Of a stretch of DNA of 64,000 nt, positions 24,602 to 33,944 are shown in pieces. Position numbers and translations under genes: made by a program. Source of the stretch: Pseudomonas sp. HS6. GTDB taxonomy: Bacteria > Pseudomonadota > Gammaproteobacteria > Pseudomonadales > Pseudomonadaceae. Where the stretch lies: NCBI RefSeq assembly GCF_023375815.1, contig NZ_CP067412.1, forward strand, positions 1,736,001 through 1,800,000. The letters run 5' to 3'. Numbering within the stretch: the stretch's first letter is position 1; each line of letters starts with the position of its first letter. The notes below the pieces were generated by a model. It ran no database searches, was not told the origin of the DNA, and saw only the letters and a program-made list of their open reading frames with translations.

Positions 24602-26206
24602 TCAATGCGCCCGGTCGAGCCCCGCCAGCAGCGCGCTGTCACGGCTGTAGATGTCCGGCGCGTAGAGCACGCGGCCCTTCCCGTCGACCTGTGCCGTCCA
24701 ATAAGTCATCAGGATCGGCACCGGGTTGCTCAGGCGGAATTCATGGGTGGTGCCGGTGGCGAGCAAGGTGTCGGTACGGGCTCTTTCCGCCGGGCTAAGC
24801 AAGAAGTCGCGCAGTTTCATAGGATGCTCGACCCGCACACAACCGGAACTGAACGCCCGTGGACCTTTGTCGAACAGCGCCTTGCTCGGCGTGTCATGCA
24901 GGTACACCGAAAACGGGTTGGGGAAACGGATGACCATTTGCCCCAGCGGATTGCGCGGCCCGGCGTCCTGACGCAGGAGGATGTTGCCGGGGTTGTCCCA
25001 GTCGATGTCGGCAGCGGCCAGCGGCTGACCGTTGGCGTCGAGAACCTGCAGGTTCTGGCGGCTGAGGAAGGTCTGATCCTTACGGATTGCCGGCAGTTTG
25101 TCTTCTTTCCAGATGGTCGGCGGCACGGTCCAGGTCGGGTTCAGTGTCAGGCGCGTGACCCGGGATTTGAGCAACGGCGTCTGGCGCTCGGCGCGACCGA
25201 CCTGGGTGCGGGTCTGCCACACCGGCTGGCCGCCCTGGTACAGAGTCAGTTCGGCGGCGGCGACGTTGACCAGCAGGCCATCGGGCTCCATATCCTGGGC
25301 CAGCCAGCGGAAACGCTCAAGGTTGACCCGAAGCTGTTCGCGACGCGTCAGCGGGCTGATGTTCATCTCGGCAATCGTCCCCGGCCCGACCACACCGTCG
25401 GCCTGCAACGAATGGTTGGCCTGGAAGCTTTTCACCGCCTCGACCAAAACACCGTGATAAGCATTGTCCGGCGTACCGACCACACTGCTCAGATAACCTT
25501 CGCTGTAAAGCCGCTTGGCCAGTTCCGGTACGCGTTTGTCTTCCATGTCCGGGCGCAGCAGCGGCCCGTTGCCCACCGACTGCCAGTGCGGCAAGGTTTG
25601 CAGGCGTTGTGCGGCATAGAGGTGACGCAGGTTCTGATATTGCGCCAGGTTCGGCCGCGCCAAGTCGAAGGCCGCCGCCATGTCATGCATGCCCGGCACA
25701 GCGATGGCGAGCAATTCGGCCTGACGGTCACGTGGCGCTTCGTCGGCGTGCCACAGCGGTTCGAAGTGCGATTGAAGCAGACGACCGTAATGCAGGTCCT
25801 GCAAGGCTTGCAGGTAGTTGCGACTTATGTCGATGTCGGCGCACAGATCGCCGTCCTGCGGAACTGTTTCCGCAACCGGATAGCGTTTCGGATTGAGGCC
25901 ATCGTCGGCCAGCAGCTGCAATTGCGCGTGCAATTGCGGCAATTGCCCGGCCGCCGCCCATACCGGCAACCAGTCCTGCTGTTGATAGAACGCCTGCAAC
26001 TGTTCGAGCGCCGGGCCGCCGAGACGGGCGGCAATCGCCGGACAGGCCTGCGGCAGGCTGATCAACGCGGCCTGCAGCGGGCTTTGCGGCTCGACAGGCA
26101 TTTCTGCCGGCAGCGTCGGGAGTGCCGATACAGGCTCATCGGCACAAACGACAAACGGCGCAGCGAGCAAACAAATGCTCAAGTAGCATGCGTACTTTTT
26201 GAACAA
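24602..26206 (-). CDS. L,D-transpeptidase of the YcbB/LdtD type
   Basis: The 534-residue exported protein has a signal peptide (MFKKYACYLSICLLAAPFVVCA), a peptidoglycan-binding helix region (KSFQANHSLQADGVVGPGTI, about 265-285), and a YkuD catalytic domain with VYLHDTPSKALFDKGPRAFSSGCVRVEHP. The Cys of SSGCVRV forms the acyl-enzyme. It cross-links peptidoglycan through meso-DAP 3-3 bonds. The start is a TTG at 26206, with GGAG 8 bases upstream; no nearby ATG fits the signal peptide. It is divergent from the second L,D-transpeptidase gene. Confidence 0.85.
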   Translation of the reverse strand: MFKKYACYLSICLLAAPFVVCADEPVSALPTLPAEMPVEPQSPLQAALISLPQACPAIAARLGGPALEQLQAFYQQQDWLPVWAAAGQLPQLHAQLQLLADDGLNPKRYPVAETVPQDGDLCADIDISRNYLQALQDLHYGRLLQSHFEPLWHADEAPRDRQAELLAIAVPGMHDMAAAFDLARPNLAQYQNLRHLYAAQRLQTLPHWQSVGNGPLLRPDMEDKRVPELAKRLYSEGYLSSVVGTPDNAYHGVLVEAVKSFQANHSLQADGVVGPGTIAEMNISPLTRREQLRVNLERFRWLAQDMEPDGLLVNVAAAELTLYQGGQPVWQTRTQVGRAERQTPLLKSRVTRLTLNPTWTVPPTIWKEDKLPAIRKDQTFLSRQNLQVLDANGQPLAAADIDWDNPGNILLRQDAGPRNPLGQMVIRFPNPFSVYLHDTPSKALFDKGPRAFSSGCVRVEHPMKLRDFLLSPAERARTDTLLATGTTHEFRLSNPVPILMTYWTAQVDGKGRVLYAPDIYSRDSALLAGLDRAH

Positions 26207-26358
26207 CTGCTTTACTCCAATCCATGGCCGTCTTGATTGACGGTCAACCTTACATCAGGTGCGGTGATACAGTCAGGTCCGATTCGCGAGCCTGCCGGGG
26301 ACGACTGGACGTCAGGAGCCAAAGTGCCAAACATGTAGCCAGTGAGGATTCACTTTAA

Positions 26359-27072
26359 ATGTTGACGTTTTTGCGCCGACTTCTGCTGACTGCCACTGCC
26401 ATCGGGCTGGTGACCAGCCAGGTTTTTGCCGCCGGCACCTCGCCGCCGGTTCTCTACAACAGCCTCGCCCACGCCGCTCCGGAACTCAATCCCCAGGCGC
26501 TGAAAGGTGCCCTGAATGCCATGCAATGCGCAATCAACAACGGCGCGAAGCAGTCCCGTCACTTGGCGATCATCGATTATTCGCAACCGTCTACCGAACG
26601 GCGCCTGTGGATCTTCGACCTGACGAAGAAAAAACTGATCCTGCGCGATCTGGTCGCCCACGGTTCACACTCCGGAGACAACTTCGCCACTCGGTTCTCC
26701 AACCGCGAGGGCAGTTTTCAGTCCAGCCTGGGCCTGTTCCGCACCCAGGAAAGCTACGAAGGCACCCACGGTTATTCACTGCGCATGGACGGTCTGGAAC
26801 CGGGCGTCAACGACATGGCCCGTGACCGCGCCATCGTGATCCACGCCGCCGACTACGTGAATCTGTTCTGGAGCAAACGTACGGGCCGACTCGGCCGCAG
26901 CCAGGGTTGCCCGGCCGTACGCCCGCAAGTTGCCAGACGCGTGATCGACAGCCTGAAGGACGGCCAGTACATGTTTTCCTGGTACCCGGACCAGCACTGG
27001 CTGAAGTCCTCGCCGTACCTCAACTGCCAGCCGCAACAAATCGCCAGCATCCTCAGCACCCATGGCAGCTGA
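26359..27072 (+). CDS. Murein L,D-transpeptidase catalytic domain protein
   Basis: The 237-residue secreted protein has a signal peptide (MLTFLRRLLLTATAIGLVTSQVFA) and a YkuD_2-type domain with the active-site block HAADYVNLFWSKRTGRLGRSQGCPAV, where Cys and the upstream His are the catalytic residues. It is shorter than the YcbB-type neighbour and lacks a peptidoglycan-binding module. It is divergent from that neighbour over a 152-bp gap, making an envelope-modification pair. GAGG lies 11 bases before the ATG. A perfect hairpin follows the stop. Confidence 0.85.
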   Translation: MLTFLRRLLLTATAIGLVTSQVFAAGTSPPVLYNSLAHAAPELNPQALKGALNAMQCAINNGAKQSRHLAIIDYSQPSTERRLWIFDLTKKKLILRDLVAHGSHSGDNFATRFSNREGSFQSSLGLFRTQESYEGTHGYSLRMDGLEPGVNDMARDRAIVIHAADYVNLFWSKRTGRLGRSQGCPAVRPQVARRVIDSLKDGQYMFSWYPDQHWLKSSPYLNCQPQQIASILSTHGS

Positions 27073-27092
27073 AAGTATCCGCTGTAAAAAAC

Positions 27093-27114
27093 ATCCCCTG
27101 TTCCCACAGGGGAT
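27093..27114 (+). terminator. Hairpin after the L,D-transpeptidase gene
   Basis: ATCCCCTGT (27093-27101) pairs with ACAGGGGAT (27106-27114) with a TCCC loop, followed by TTGTGTTTTC. It ends transcription before the DUF2790 gene. Confidence 0.75.
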
Positions 27115-27239
27115 TTGTGTTTTCAGGGTTTCATTACAGCTTTGTCATTGAGTTGTCGGTTTGCCGAGCGGATCGCTCGGTAGCCTGAAGTTGTTCCGGC
27201 ACCACTGCCGATCCACTTCACCGACCCGAGTGACTCATC

Positions 27240-27491
27240 ATGAAAACCCTGATCCTTGCCTTCACCGCCCTCCTCGCCACTGGCACCGTGTTCGCCGCCG
27301 AAATGCCGGACAACACGGTCATTCACGACACCAACGGCTTCTACGTACACCTGGATGTCGACAAAGTCCTCTCTAGCACCGATATTTCCCAGGCCTGCGG
27401 CGTCATTCCCGCACGACTGAACTACCTCGACCACCAGGGCCGCGAACATGTGCTGGACTACCAAGTACAAGGCAGCGGTTGCACCAACTGA
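27240..27491 (+). CDS. Small exported DUF2790 protein upstream of a metal-type TCS
   Basis: An 83-residue protein with a signal peptide (MKTLILAFTALLATGTVFAA) and a mature domain carrying two Cys (QACGVIPARLNYLDHQG and GSGCTN), like its paralogue in the cyanate operon. It ends 19 bp before the response regulator start, so it is probably co-transcribed and may be the target or sensor partner of the pair. DUF2790 genes beside heavy-metal-type two-component systems occur in other pseudomonads, as I recall. Function unknown. Confidence 0.8.
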   Translation: MKTLILAFTALLATGTVFAAEMPDNTVIHDTNGFYVHLDVDKVLSSTDISQACGVIPARLNYLDHQGREHVLDYQVQGSGCTN

Positions 27492-27510
27492 CCAGTGAGG
27501 CGCAGTGCCC

Positions 27511-28182
27511 ATGAATATCCTTGTCGTCGAAGACGAACCCAAGGCCGGCAACTACCTGCTCAACGGCTTGCAGGAACTGGGTTACAACGTAAGCCTGGCC
27601 CGGGACGGCGCCGACGGTCTGCACCTGGCGCTGGAACACGACTTCGACGTGATCGTGCTGGATGTGATGATGCCGAAAATGGATGGCTGGGAAGTCCTGC
27701 GCCGGCTGCGCAAGGAAGCTGACACGCCGGTGCTGTTCCTCACCGCTCGCGACGACATCGCCGACCGGGTCAAAGGCCTGGAGCTGGGCGCCGACGACTA
27801 CCTGATCAAGCCGTTTTCCTTCGCCGAACTGGTGGCGCGTCTGCGCACCCTGACCCGGCGCGGGCCGATCCATGAAGAAGAGCAATTGCAGGTGGCCGAT
27901 TTGCAGATCGACGTACTCAAGCGCCGGGTCACCCGCGCCGGCAGCCGGATCACCCTGACCAACAAGGAATTCGCCCTGCTGCAACTGTTCGCCACCCACA
28001 CCGGCCAAGTGCTGTCGCGTTCGCTGATCGCCTCGCGGGTGTGGGACATGAACTTCGACAGCGACACCAATGTGGTCGATGTCGCCGTGCGCCGCCTGCG
28101 GGCGAAGATCGACGATCCGTTCCCGCTCAAGCTGATCCACAGCGTGCGCGGCATCGGCTACCGCTTCGATACTCAGCCATGA
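27511..28182 (+). CDS. Heavy-metal-type response regulator (OmpR family)
   Basis: The 223-residue regulator has a receiver domain with acidic pocket EDE, phosphoacceptor Asp51 ([14 protein letters not shown]), Thr and Lys in LTARDD and LIKPFSF, and a C-terminal winged helix ending [32 protein letters not shown]. This resembles CopR/CzcR/IrlR regulators. A GTG at 27505 is an alternative start; I use ATG 27511 because the family starts at this position. Its stop overlaps the kinase start (ATGA), so the two are translationally coupled. Confidence 0.88.
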   Translation: MNILVVEDEPKAGNYLLNGLQELGYNVSLARDGADGLHLALEHDFDVIVLDVMMPKMDGWEVLRRLRKEADTPVLFLTARDDIADRVKGLELGADDYLIKPFSFAELVARLRTLTRRGPIHEEEQLQVADLQIDVLKRRVTRAGSRITLTNKEFALLQLFATHTGQVLSRSLIASRVWDMNFDSDTNVVDVAVRRLRAKIDDPFPLKLIHSVRGIGYRFDTQP

Positions 28183-29594
28183 AAATCGCCGGCACGTATT
28201 CCCTGACATTACGCCTGGCGCTGGTCTTCGCCGTACTCGCCTTCGCGGCGCTGGCAGGCCTGGGCGCAGCGCTTTACAACCAGTTGGAAGAGCAACTGAC
28301 CCGCCGCGACGACATCCAGTTGGTCAGCCGCATCGACCAATTGCGCACCATCCTCAACGACAGCAACACCCTGGAGCTGATCAAGAACAAACCGGCGCTG
28401 TTCCAGAACATGCTGGGCAACCGCGAAGCGCTGTTGACCATCGGCGCGCCGGGGCAACCGCCCTTGTTCGTGGTCAACCCCAGCGACCTGGCACTCCCGA
28501 GTGTGCCCGCCGTGCCGGTCGACCATGTGATGGCCCTCAATGACGTGCAGCATTTGCCGAGCATCAACGGCGTGCCGTTCTCGGCGGTGGCGGCCAGTAT
28601 CGACTCCGGCGACCAGGGCAATCTGCAGGTGCTGATCGGCAAGGTGATGAGCGAACGCACGGCAATGCTCGCCAACTACCGACTCAGCGTTTACGGCTTG
28701 GCGTCATTGGCAGCGATTGTGCTGGCACTGGTGGGCTGTCTGCTGGTGTATCGCGGCCTGCTGCCGCTGCGGCGGATTGCCCGGCATGCCCACGGGATCG
28801 GCATCGCCAACCTCGGTGAACGCCTCGACCGCCACGGTACGCCCCGGGAATTGCAGCCGATGATCGAAGCCTTCAACGCGATGCTGGACCGGCTCGACCG
28901 AGGGGTAGCGCAACTGAGCCAGGTCTCCACCGACATGGCCCACGAACTGCGCACACCGATCAACAACCTGCTCGGCGAAACCCAGGTCGCGTTGCAACAG
29001 AATCGTAGCGTCGACGCCTATCAACAGCTGCTCGCCTCCAACGTCGAAGAGCTCGAACGGCTGACACGGATGCTCGACAACATGCTGTTTCTCGCCCGCA
29101 CCGACCCGGCCAGTGCCCTGAACCAGCGTCAGGAGCTGGATGCCTGCGATGAAATGCAGCGCATCGCCGATTACTTCGAAGGCCTGGCCGCCGATGTCGG
29201 CGTCACCATCGAGGCCCGTGGCAGCGGCGTAATCTGGGCCGAACCGATGTTGCTGCGTCGGGCGCTGGCCAATCTGTGCGCCAACGCGATCAAGTACGGC
29301 GCGGCGGATTCGACGATGCAGGTTGAAGCCATGGCCGAACCGGACGGCAGCTATCTGCGGGTACGTAATCAGGGTGCGACGATTCCGGCGGAGCATCTGT
29401 CGCGGCTGTTCGAGCGTTTCTATCGCGTCGACCCGTCCCGCGAGCGCTCGGCCCAATCCAACGGTCTGGGCCTGTCGATCGTGGCGACGATCATGCAATT
29501 GCATCAGGGCCGCTACAGCGTCAGCAGCGTTGAGGGCGTCACCTGCTTTGAGCTGTTTTTTCCAGCACGGGAGAGGCGAGACGCAAATGTGTGA
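28179..29594 (+). CDS. Heavy-metal-type sensor histidine kinase
   Basis: The 471-residue kinase has two membrane helices (about 13-32 and 170-190) flanking a periplasmic sensor domain, an HAMP linker ([17 protein letters not shown]), the H-box [18 protein letters not shown] with the phosphorylated His, and an ATPase domain with N-box [10 protein letters not shown] and G-box [17 protein letters not shown]. The layout matches CopS/IrlS/CzcS kinases that sense metal in the periplasm. The start overlaps the regulator stop. The last 56 bp overlap the 3' end of the opposing DHA2 transporter gene. Confidence 0.88.
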   Translation: MKIAGTYSLTLRLALVFAVLAFAALAGLGAALYNQLEEQLTRRDDIQLVSRIDQLRTILNDSNTLELIKNKPALFQNMLGNREALLTIGAPGQPPLFVVNPSDLALPSVPAVPVDHVMALNDVQHLPSINGVPFSAVAASIDSGDQGNLQVLIGKVMSERTAMLANYRLSVYGLASLAAIVLALVGCLLVYRGLLPLRRIARHAHGIGIANLGERLDRHGTPRELQPMIEAFNAMLDRLDRGVAQLSQVSTDMAHELRTPINNLLGETQVALQQNRSVDAYQQLLASNVEELERLTRMLDNMLFLARTDPASALNQRQELDACDEMQRIADYFEGLAADVGVTIEARGSGVIWAEPMLLRRALANLCANAIKYGAADSTMQVEAMAEPDGSYLRVRNQGATIPAEHLSRLFERFYRVDPSRERSAQSNGLGLSIVATIMQLHQGRYSVSSVEGVTCFELFFPARERRDANV

Positions 29595-30972
29595 AGGCGC
29601 CGAGCGCAAGCGCCGCGAGCATCAACGCCGTGGCCACGCCGAAGGTCATGTGTAAGCCGGCGCCGATGCCCGTGGCTGACGCCTGAGTCGGGTTGTCCGT
29701 GGCCAACGCAAACACCGCGCCCATCGCCGCCGCCCCGGTGATCAGGCCCAGATTTCGCGACAACCCGAGCAGGGCCGAGACCACCCCGCGCTGATCCTGA
29801 GCGACGCCGGACATCAACCCGGTATTGTTGGCGGCCTGGAACAGCGCATAACTCAAGGCCACCAGCGTTATCGGCAGCACATAAGCAAACACCCCGAAAC
29901 TCATCGGTAACAGCGCCAACAGTCCGCAACCGCAGGCGAGTCCTAGCAACGCGCCCGGCACCATCCTCCGCACGCCAAAACGATCCACCAGACGCCCGGC
30001 CGGTACGCCACTGAACGCCGCCAACAGCGGCCCGACCGATAACACCAGTCCAACTTGAGTGCTGGTGAGGCCCAGACCTCGGCTCAAGTAAAACGGCCCG
30101 ACCACCAGCGTGGTCATCATGACCGTCGTCACCAGCAACGTCAGCGCCAGACTGCTGCTGATTCGTGTGTCGGCGAACAGTGACAAGTGAATCAGCGGCG
30201 CCTTGCTCTTCTTCTCGACCAGCATGAACAACCCCACGCCCAGCAGGCTGATCAGCAACAACGTTTGAGTGAATCCTTCAACCGTCATCGCCAGTGCATA
30301 AGCCGCCAGCGTCAGCATCAGCACGGCGGTGCCCGGATAATCAAACGCAACAGGCGAGCGTGCAGTTCGATCCTTCGGCAGATAGCGATACACCAGCCAT
30401 GCGTTGAGCAACCCCAACGGCACGTTGATCACAAAGATCGACTGCCAGCCGACATGCGCCATCAACAGCCCACCCAGCGACGGCCCGAGGGTGGTGCCGG
30501 TCGCCGACATCGTGGCCAGCAACCCCATCGCACTGCCGGATCGGGATTTGGGCACCGCATCGGCCACCAGCGCCACCGTCAACGCGAACATGATCGCCGC
30601 GCCAAGGCCTTGCACCGCCCGCGCAACGATCAGCCAGGCCAGGTTCGGCGCGAGCGCGCAAGCCAGCGAAGCGATGGTAAATATGCCGATGCCGATCAAC
30701 AGCAAGCGCCGCCGACCGAAGCCGTCACCCAGCCTTCCGACGCTGACAATCAACGTGGTGACCGCCAGCAGGTAGGCCAGAACGATCCACTGCACCTGTT
30801 GAAACGTCGCATCGAACGCCTCCGCCAGGGTCGGCAATCCGGCGTTGGCGATGCTGGTGTCCAGCGACGGCATCAGCATCGACAGCGCCAGACTGGTCAA
30901 CGCCCAGCGGGCTGAAGGGCTCAGGGGTTCTCGGTGCATGGGGGGGCTCACAGGGCAAAGGTCATGCGGCAT
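29539..30972 (-). CDS. DHA2-family MFS exporter
   Basis: The transporter has about fourteen hydrophobic segments, with motif A GRLGDGFGRRRLLLIG after helix 2, motif C-like SATGTTLGPSLGGLL in helix 5 and VPAGRLVDRFGVRR in the second half, so it is a proton-driven multidrug-type exporter of the EmrB class. The start is uncertain: ATG 30972 gives 477 residues and has GAGG very close; ATG 30939 gives 466 residues but lacks a ribosome site. It is divergent from a LysR gene, which probably controls it. The 3' end overlaps the kinase gene by 56 bp. Confidence 0.8.
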   Translation of the reverse strand: MPHDLCPVSPPMHREPLSPSARWALTSLALSMLMPSLDTSIANAGLPTLAEAFDATFQQVQWIVLAYLLAVTTLIVSVGRLGDGFGRRRLLLIGIGIFTIASLACALAPNLAWLIVARAVQGLGAAIMFALTVALVADAVPKSRSGSAMGLLATMSATGTTLGPSLGGLLMAHVGWQSIFVINVPLGLLNAWLVYRYLPKDRTARSPVAFDYPGTAVLMLTLAAYALAMTVEGFTQTLLLISLLGVGLFMLVEKKSKAPLIHLSLFADTRISSSLALTLLVTTVMMTTLVVGPFYLSRGLGLTSTQVGLVLSVGPLLAAFSGVPAGRLVDRFGVRRMVPGALLGLACGCGLLALLPMSFGVFAYVLPITLVALSYALFQAANNTGLMSGVAQDQRGVVSALLGLSRNLGLITGAAAMGAVFALATDNPTQASATGIGAGLHMTFGVATALMLAALALGAFTHLRLASPVLEKTAQSR

Positions 30973-31043
30973 AGCCTGAGCCTCGACAATACAAGGCGCA
31001 AGACGCATGCTTTGCACTTGATACCTGCATGGAACGCCATGTC

Positions 31044-31931
31044 ATGAATGCGCCGGACCTGAACCTGTTGATCACCCTCGACGTGTTGCTGAGCGAAGGC
31101 AGCGTCGCTCGCGCCGCCGAACGCCTGCGTCTGAGCCCTTCAGCAATGAGCCGGGCGCTGGCCCGGTTGCGGGAAACCACCGGGGATCCGCTGCTGGTTC
31201 GCGCCGGTCGCGGACTGGTGCCGACCCCGCGTGCGTTGGAGCTGCGCGACCGGGTCAGTTATCTGGTGCAGGAAGCCGAGGCGGTTTTGCGCCCGGCAGA
31301 GGTGCTCGATCCCGGCCAGTTGCGGCGCACCTTCACCCTGCGCAACACCGACGGTTTTGTCGAAACCTTTGCCGCCGCCCTGCTCGCCCGCATCGCCGAA
31401 GAGGCGCCCGATGTGCGCTTGCGCTTTGTGCAAAAGGCTGACAAGGACAGCACACTGTTGCGCGAAGGTCGGGTGGATCTGGAAACCGGTGTGGTCGATG
31501 ACAGCACCGACCCGACGCTGCACAGTCGCATCCTGTTCCGGGATCAGTGGATCGGTGTGGTGCGTGAGGGGCATCCGTTGAGCAGCGGCAAGGTCAGCGC
31601 CAAACGCTTCTCTGCTGGCCAGCACATTCTGGTGTCACGCCGCGGGCGCAGCAGCGGTCCGGTGGACGAGGCATTGCTCGCCTTCGGCCTGACGCGGGAT
31701 ATCGTCACCTCGTTCGGCGGGTTTTCGGCGGCGCTGACACTGGTCCGAGAATCAGACTTGATCGCCACCGTTCCAGAACGTCACACCAGCAAACTGCGAA
31801 CGGGCCTGCACAGTTTCGCCCTGCCCTTGCGCATGCCGGACATCAGCGTGTCCATGCTCTGGCATCCGCGCATGGACGCCGACCCGGCGCATCGCTGGTT
31901 GCGCAATTGTGTGCGGGAGGTTTGCGCCTAG
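31044..31931 (+). CDS. LysR-family regulator, divergent from the DHA2 exporter
   Basis: The 295-residue protein begins MNAPDLNLLITLDVLLSEGSVARAAERLRLSPSAMSRALARLR, a standard LysR winged helix. I choose 31044 over the in-frame ATG at 31029 because GGAA lies upstream at proper spacing. The effector domain follows from about residue 90 (RRTFTLRNTDGFVETFAAALLARIAEEAPDV). Being 71 bp from, and divergent to, the exporter gene makes that the likely target. Its stop overlaps the stop of the opposing SleB gene by 4 bases. Confidence 0.85.
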   Translation: MNAPDLNLLITLDVLLSEGSVARAAERLRLSPSAMSRALARLRETTGDPLLVRAGRGLVPTPRALELRDRVSYLVQEAEAVLRPAEVLDPGQLRRTFTLRNTDGFVETFAAALLARIAEEAPDVRLRFVQKADKDSTLLREGRVDLETGVVDDSTDPTLHSRILFRDQWIGVVREGHPLSSGKVSAKRFSAGQHILVSRRGRSSGPVDEALLAFGLTRDIVTSFGGFSAALTLVRESDLIATVPERHTSKLRTGLHSFALPLRMPDISVSMLWHPRMDADPAHRWLRNCVREVCA

Positions 31932-32548
31932 CGCGCCTCTCCGTCCTTGGGTTTGTAGAACAGGAACTTCCCGGTCTCGGCAGTCTTGGTGTACTTCTTG
32001 GCCCAGCTCGGGTCGACATTGTGGTCATGAAAATACAGCGCGCCATGGGTGCGATCGTTAAGCTGGCGGTTCAGCGCCTTGCCGGCGATCTCCTTGGCCA
32101 GCGCATATTCGGCGTCTTCCTTGACCTGATCGGACTTACCATCGCACCACCAGGAAAACTGGCAGCTCTTGGTTTCCGAGCCCTGCTTGACCACCTCGCA
32201 CACGGTGCCCGGAAAACCATCGTGGCCGAGGCGGTTCATCACCACGCTGGCCACGGCTTCCATTTCCGCCGTGTCCTTGCCCTTGGCTTCCCAATAGATG
32301 CTGCGCGCCAGACAGGTGATCGGGTCGTCGAGCGGCGCGGTGCCGGCCGGGTCGACGGCTTGCACTTCTTTCGGGGTGATGGCTTCGGACTTTGGCGCCG
32401 GCGGCGCGTCGGGTTTGTCGGCAGCCTTCTCTTCCAGTACCTCGGCTTTCGCTTCGGCCTTTTCCTTGATTGGCGCCTGATCGGTGGCCAATGCCGTGCC
32501 GCTCAGCAGGGTCAACACAAGACAACAGATCAGCCCGTGCAATTTCAT
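31928..32548 (-). CDS. SleB-type cell wall hydrolase
   Basis: The 206-residue secreted protein has a signal peptide (MKLHGLICCLVLTLLSGTALA), a Lys/Glu/Ala-Pro rich linker (about 26-65), then a Hydrolase_2/SleB domain (ITCLARSIYWEAKGKDTAEMEAVASVVMNRLGHDGFPGTVCEVV) with the catalytic Glu of YWEAKG, a Cys-rich strand (CQFSWWCDGKSD) and the HDHNV-type end. It cleaves peptidoglycan. The start is the ATG at 32548 after GGAAG. It is convergent with the LysR gene. Confidence 0.83.
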   Translation of the reverse strand: MKLHGLICCLVLTLLSGTALATDQAPIKEKAEAKAEVLEEKAADKPDAPPAPKSEAITPKEVQAVDPAGTAPLDDPITCLARSIYWEAKGKDTAEMEAVASVVMNRLGHDGFPGTVCEVVKQGSETKSCQFSWWCDGKSDQVKEDAEYALAKEIAGKALNRQLNDRTHGALYFHDHNVDPSWAKKYTKTAETGKFLFYKPKDGEAR

Positions 32549-32749
32549 GATCGATTCTTCCGGCAGCGCCCGTTGCGGGCAAAGTGTTAAATGGCTGAGA
32601 CGCCCGGTTTCCGGGGACTTCGCAGAGTGTAGACGGCAGAATCCGGCGCAACGTTCCGCGCTGAAAACCACAGGATGAAGAAAAAAGACATTGCACGACC
32701 CCGGGGCCTTTCGCGCATCATGGGCGCACTCAGCCCAAGGGAGATTTCC

Positions 32750-33601
32750 ATGCGCTTCATGCCATCCGTTCTGCGACTCGCCGTGTTGTCCACGGGACTG
32801 GCGTTGGCCACCTCGGCCATGGCCACCGACGAGTCGCAACTGGTCGAGTCGATCAACAGCTACCGCAGCCAACCGCAGCGTTGCGGCGCGCAGGCGTCCA
32901 GTGAGTTGCCGCCGCTGTCGGCCGACCCGCGCCTGATTCTGCCAGCCAGCGGCGTCGTCGATCTGCAACAGGCCATGGCCAGTGCCAGCTACCCGATGGT
33001 CAATGTGCAGGCGATCACCCTCAACGGCCCTCGGGATGCGGCATCGGCGATGAAGGCGATTCAGGAGAGCTTCTGTCAGGTGGTGCTGGATCCGCAGTTC
33101 GTCGATATCGGTGTCAGCCGCGCCGACCGCGACTGGCGCATCACGTTGGCGCGGCCATTGTTGTCGGCGCGTCTGGGCGACGGGCAAGCCGAAGGCCAGA
33201 AGTTGCTGACACAACTCAACGCCGCCCGCAGCCAGCCACGCCAGTGCGGTGGCCAGGCCTTCTCGGCCGCCGCGCCGCTGGCGTGGAACGCAGTGCTCGG
33301 CGGTGTGGCGCAGGATCACAGCCGTCAGATGGCCAACAACAATTATTTCGACCACAAGGACCGCGACGGCCGTACCCCCGGTGACCGCGCTGAACTGGCC
33401 GGGTACAGCGGTCAGCAGGTCGGCGAGAACATCGCCGCCGGGCAGGATACCGTGCAGAAAGTCGTTGCCGGCTGGCTCGCCAGCCCCGGTCATTGCGCCA
33501 ACCTGATGAACCCGCAGTACCGCGAACTCGGTGCGGCCTATGCCGTCGATCCGAAGAGCAGCGCCGGCATTTACTGGACTGCGATGTTTGGTGGCGAGTA
33601 A
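32750..33601 (+). CDS. Secreted CAP-domain (SCP-like) protein with a degenerate duplicate
   Basis: The 283-residue protein has a signal peptide (MRFMPSVLRLAVLSTGLALATSAMA). Its C-terminal half (about 150-283) is a CAP domain: LNAARSQPRQCGGQAF, WNAVLGGVAQDHSRQMANNNYFDHKDRDGRTPGDRAELAGYSGQQVGENIA and WLASPGHCANLMNPQYRELGAAYA. The N-terminal half repeats the opening motif (INSYRSQPQRCGAQASSELPPLSADPRL) without the later parts, so a truncated CAP copy appears fused in front. GGGAG lies before the ATG at 32750. The role of bacterial CAP proteins is uncertain; it is exported. Confidence 0.8.
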   Translation: MRFMPSVLRLAVLSTGLALATSAMATDESQLVESINSYRSQPQRCGAQASSELPPLSADPRLILPASGVVDLQQAMASASYPMVNVQAITLNGPRDAASAMKAIQESFCQVVLDPQFVDIGVSRADRDWRITLARPLLSARLGDGQAEGQKLLTQLNAARSQPRQCGGQAFSAAAPLAWNAVLGGVAQDHSRQMANNNYFDHKDRDGRTPGDRAELAGYSGQQVGENIAAGQDTVQKVVAGWLASPGHCANLMNPQYRELGAAYAVDPKSSAGIYWTAMFGGE

Positions 33602-33624
33602 GTCTTAAAACCACCACTGAACAC

Positions 33625-33730
33625 TGTGGGAGCTGCGGTGCGACGATTCGACTTGCCAGCGATGGGGCCAGCACAGTCAAACCATCATCGACTGATCCGC
33701 CGCCATCGCTGGCAAGCCAGCTCCCACAGG
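33625..33730. repeat. REP pair (BIME-like)
   Basis: TGTGGGAGCTG at 33625-33635 begins a degenerate REP ending ACTTGCCAGCGATGG (about 33651-33665), and an inverted full REP (CATCGCTGGCAAGCCAGCTCCCACAGG) spans about 33704-33730. The same element forms a second pair at 44922-45014. These are typical extragenic palindromes of fluorescent pseudomonads, moved by RAYT transposases encoded elsewhere. Confidence 0.8.
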
Positions 33731-33760
33731 ACTCATGGGTGGACTCAGATTGGGGCAATA

Positions 33761-33789
33761 AAAAACCGGAGCCAGGCTCCGGTTTTTTT
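33761..33789. terminator. Bidirectional terminator at the end of the cyd operon
   Basis: AAAAACCGGAG and CTCCGGTTTTT form an 11-bp stem around CCAGG, with T-runs on both strands. It lies 3 bp past the stop of the leftward DUF2474 gene. Confidence 0.9.
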
Positions 33790-33791
33790 GG

Positions 33792-33944
33792 TCAGTGGGT
33801 TCTCATCCCCGCCGCATACATCGCCAGTTTCAGCAGACTCGCCACCACCGCCAGCGAGACTACACTGCCGGACCAGATCAGCAGCAACCAGCCCAGTCGT
33901 TTGTACCAGCGGCTTTTCACTTCACGCATTTCAATGGTAGCCAT
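33792..33944 (-). CDS. DUF2474 small membrane protein of the oxidase operon
   Basis: A 50-residue protein, MATIEMREVKSRWYKRL followed by a single hydrophobic helix GWLLLIWSGSVVSLAVVASLL and a short tail. It matches the DUF2474 family found after cydB in CIO-type operons and resembles the short CydX/CydP subunits in size and place. The ATG overlaps the cydB end by 14 bases, so translation is coupled. It is not in the usual gene-size range and is easy to miss. Its contribution to the oxidase is likely but unproven. Confidence 0.85.
   Translation of the reverse strand: MATIEMREVKSRWYKRLGWLLLIWSGSVVSLAVVASLLKLAMYAAGMRTH

Noticed and set aside
33625..33730. REP pair considered as a small RNA or terminator
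   Set aside because: The same sequence recurs at 44922-45014, which fits an extragenic repeat and not a dedicated RNA.
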